Part shown: one piece after another, positions 13,466 to 13,505 of the stretch
Layout of the letters: every line of letters begins with the position of its first letter
Numbering within the stretch: the stretch's first letter is position 1
DNA from: an uncultured Ruminococcus sp.
GTDB taxonomy: Bacteria > Bacillota_A > Clostridia > RUG12999
Length of the DNA: 13,505 nt
Direction: 5' to 3'
NCBI GenBank assembly: GCA_902783995.1
Contig: CACZTG010000214.1
Coordinates: 1-13,505, forward strand
Notes under the pieces: model-generated
The model's input: only the letters and a program-made list of their open reading frames with translations
The model's database searches: none
Told to the model about the DNA's origin: nothing
Translations under genes and position numbers: made by a program

Positions 13466-13505
13466 AAAACCCGTAACATTTTTTTAATTTTTTTTCTTTG
13501 TTTTA

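Overview
The window looks like chromosomal DNA of a Gram-positive anaerobe of the Clostridia (Bacillota). It is moderately AT-rich, genes have strong AGGAGG-type ribosome binding sites, promoters are near-consensus sigma-A type with 17-bp spacers, and the gene families (Y-family polymerase paired with a YolD-like protein, DUF1846, AraC regulator, membrane GGDEF protein) fit that group. The genus cannot be told from the sequence. There are no rRNA or tRNA genes, CRISPR arrays or insertion sequences.

Layout. (1) 1-696, minus: the N-terminal 232 residues of an exported DUF3089 alpha/beta-hydrolase, running off the left edge. (2) 911-2516, plus: a translesion-type Y-family DNA polymerase with a beta-clamp motif, overlapping a YolD-like gene. 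(3) 2619-10252: a sugar-catabolism locus. It holds a Gfo/Idh/MocA protein that resembles the GH109 (NAD-dependent glycosidase) clade, a divergent AraC regulator (minus), and two plus-strand transcription units. The first is TIM-barrel isomerase - Gfo/Idh dehydrogenase - NagA-like deacetylase (4940-8058). The second has its own promoter and is Gfo/Idh dehydrogenase - TIM-barrel isomerase (8227-10252). (4) 10468-11952, minus: a DUF1846 protein, convergent with the sugar locus and separated from it by a 17-bp-stem bidirectional terminator. (5) 12260-13372, plus: a six-helix membrane diguanylate cyclase with a consensus promoter and a leader of about 130 nt. The last 130 bases hold a perfect hairpin and a copy of a short dispersed repeat that also occurs near 10300.

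How the genes may work together. The sugar locus contains three different Gfo/Idh/MocA proteins, two PF01261-type TIM barrels and a NagA-type deacetylase, but no classical glycoside hydrolase, sugar kinase or transporter. This is the parts list expected of an oxidise-eliminate-rehydrate route, in which NAD(P)-dependent oxidation to a keto sugar makes the glycosidic bond labile and TIM-barrel enzymes do the lyase, hydratase or isomerase chemistry. The GH109-like and NagA-like members suggest N-acetylated amino sugars as substrate. That pathway is inference; the family assignments are read from motifs. The AraC gene and the operon it probably controls have divergent promoters whose -10 boxes lie on one shared palindrome, so only one can be occupied at a time.
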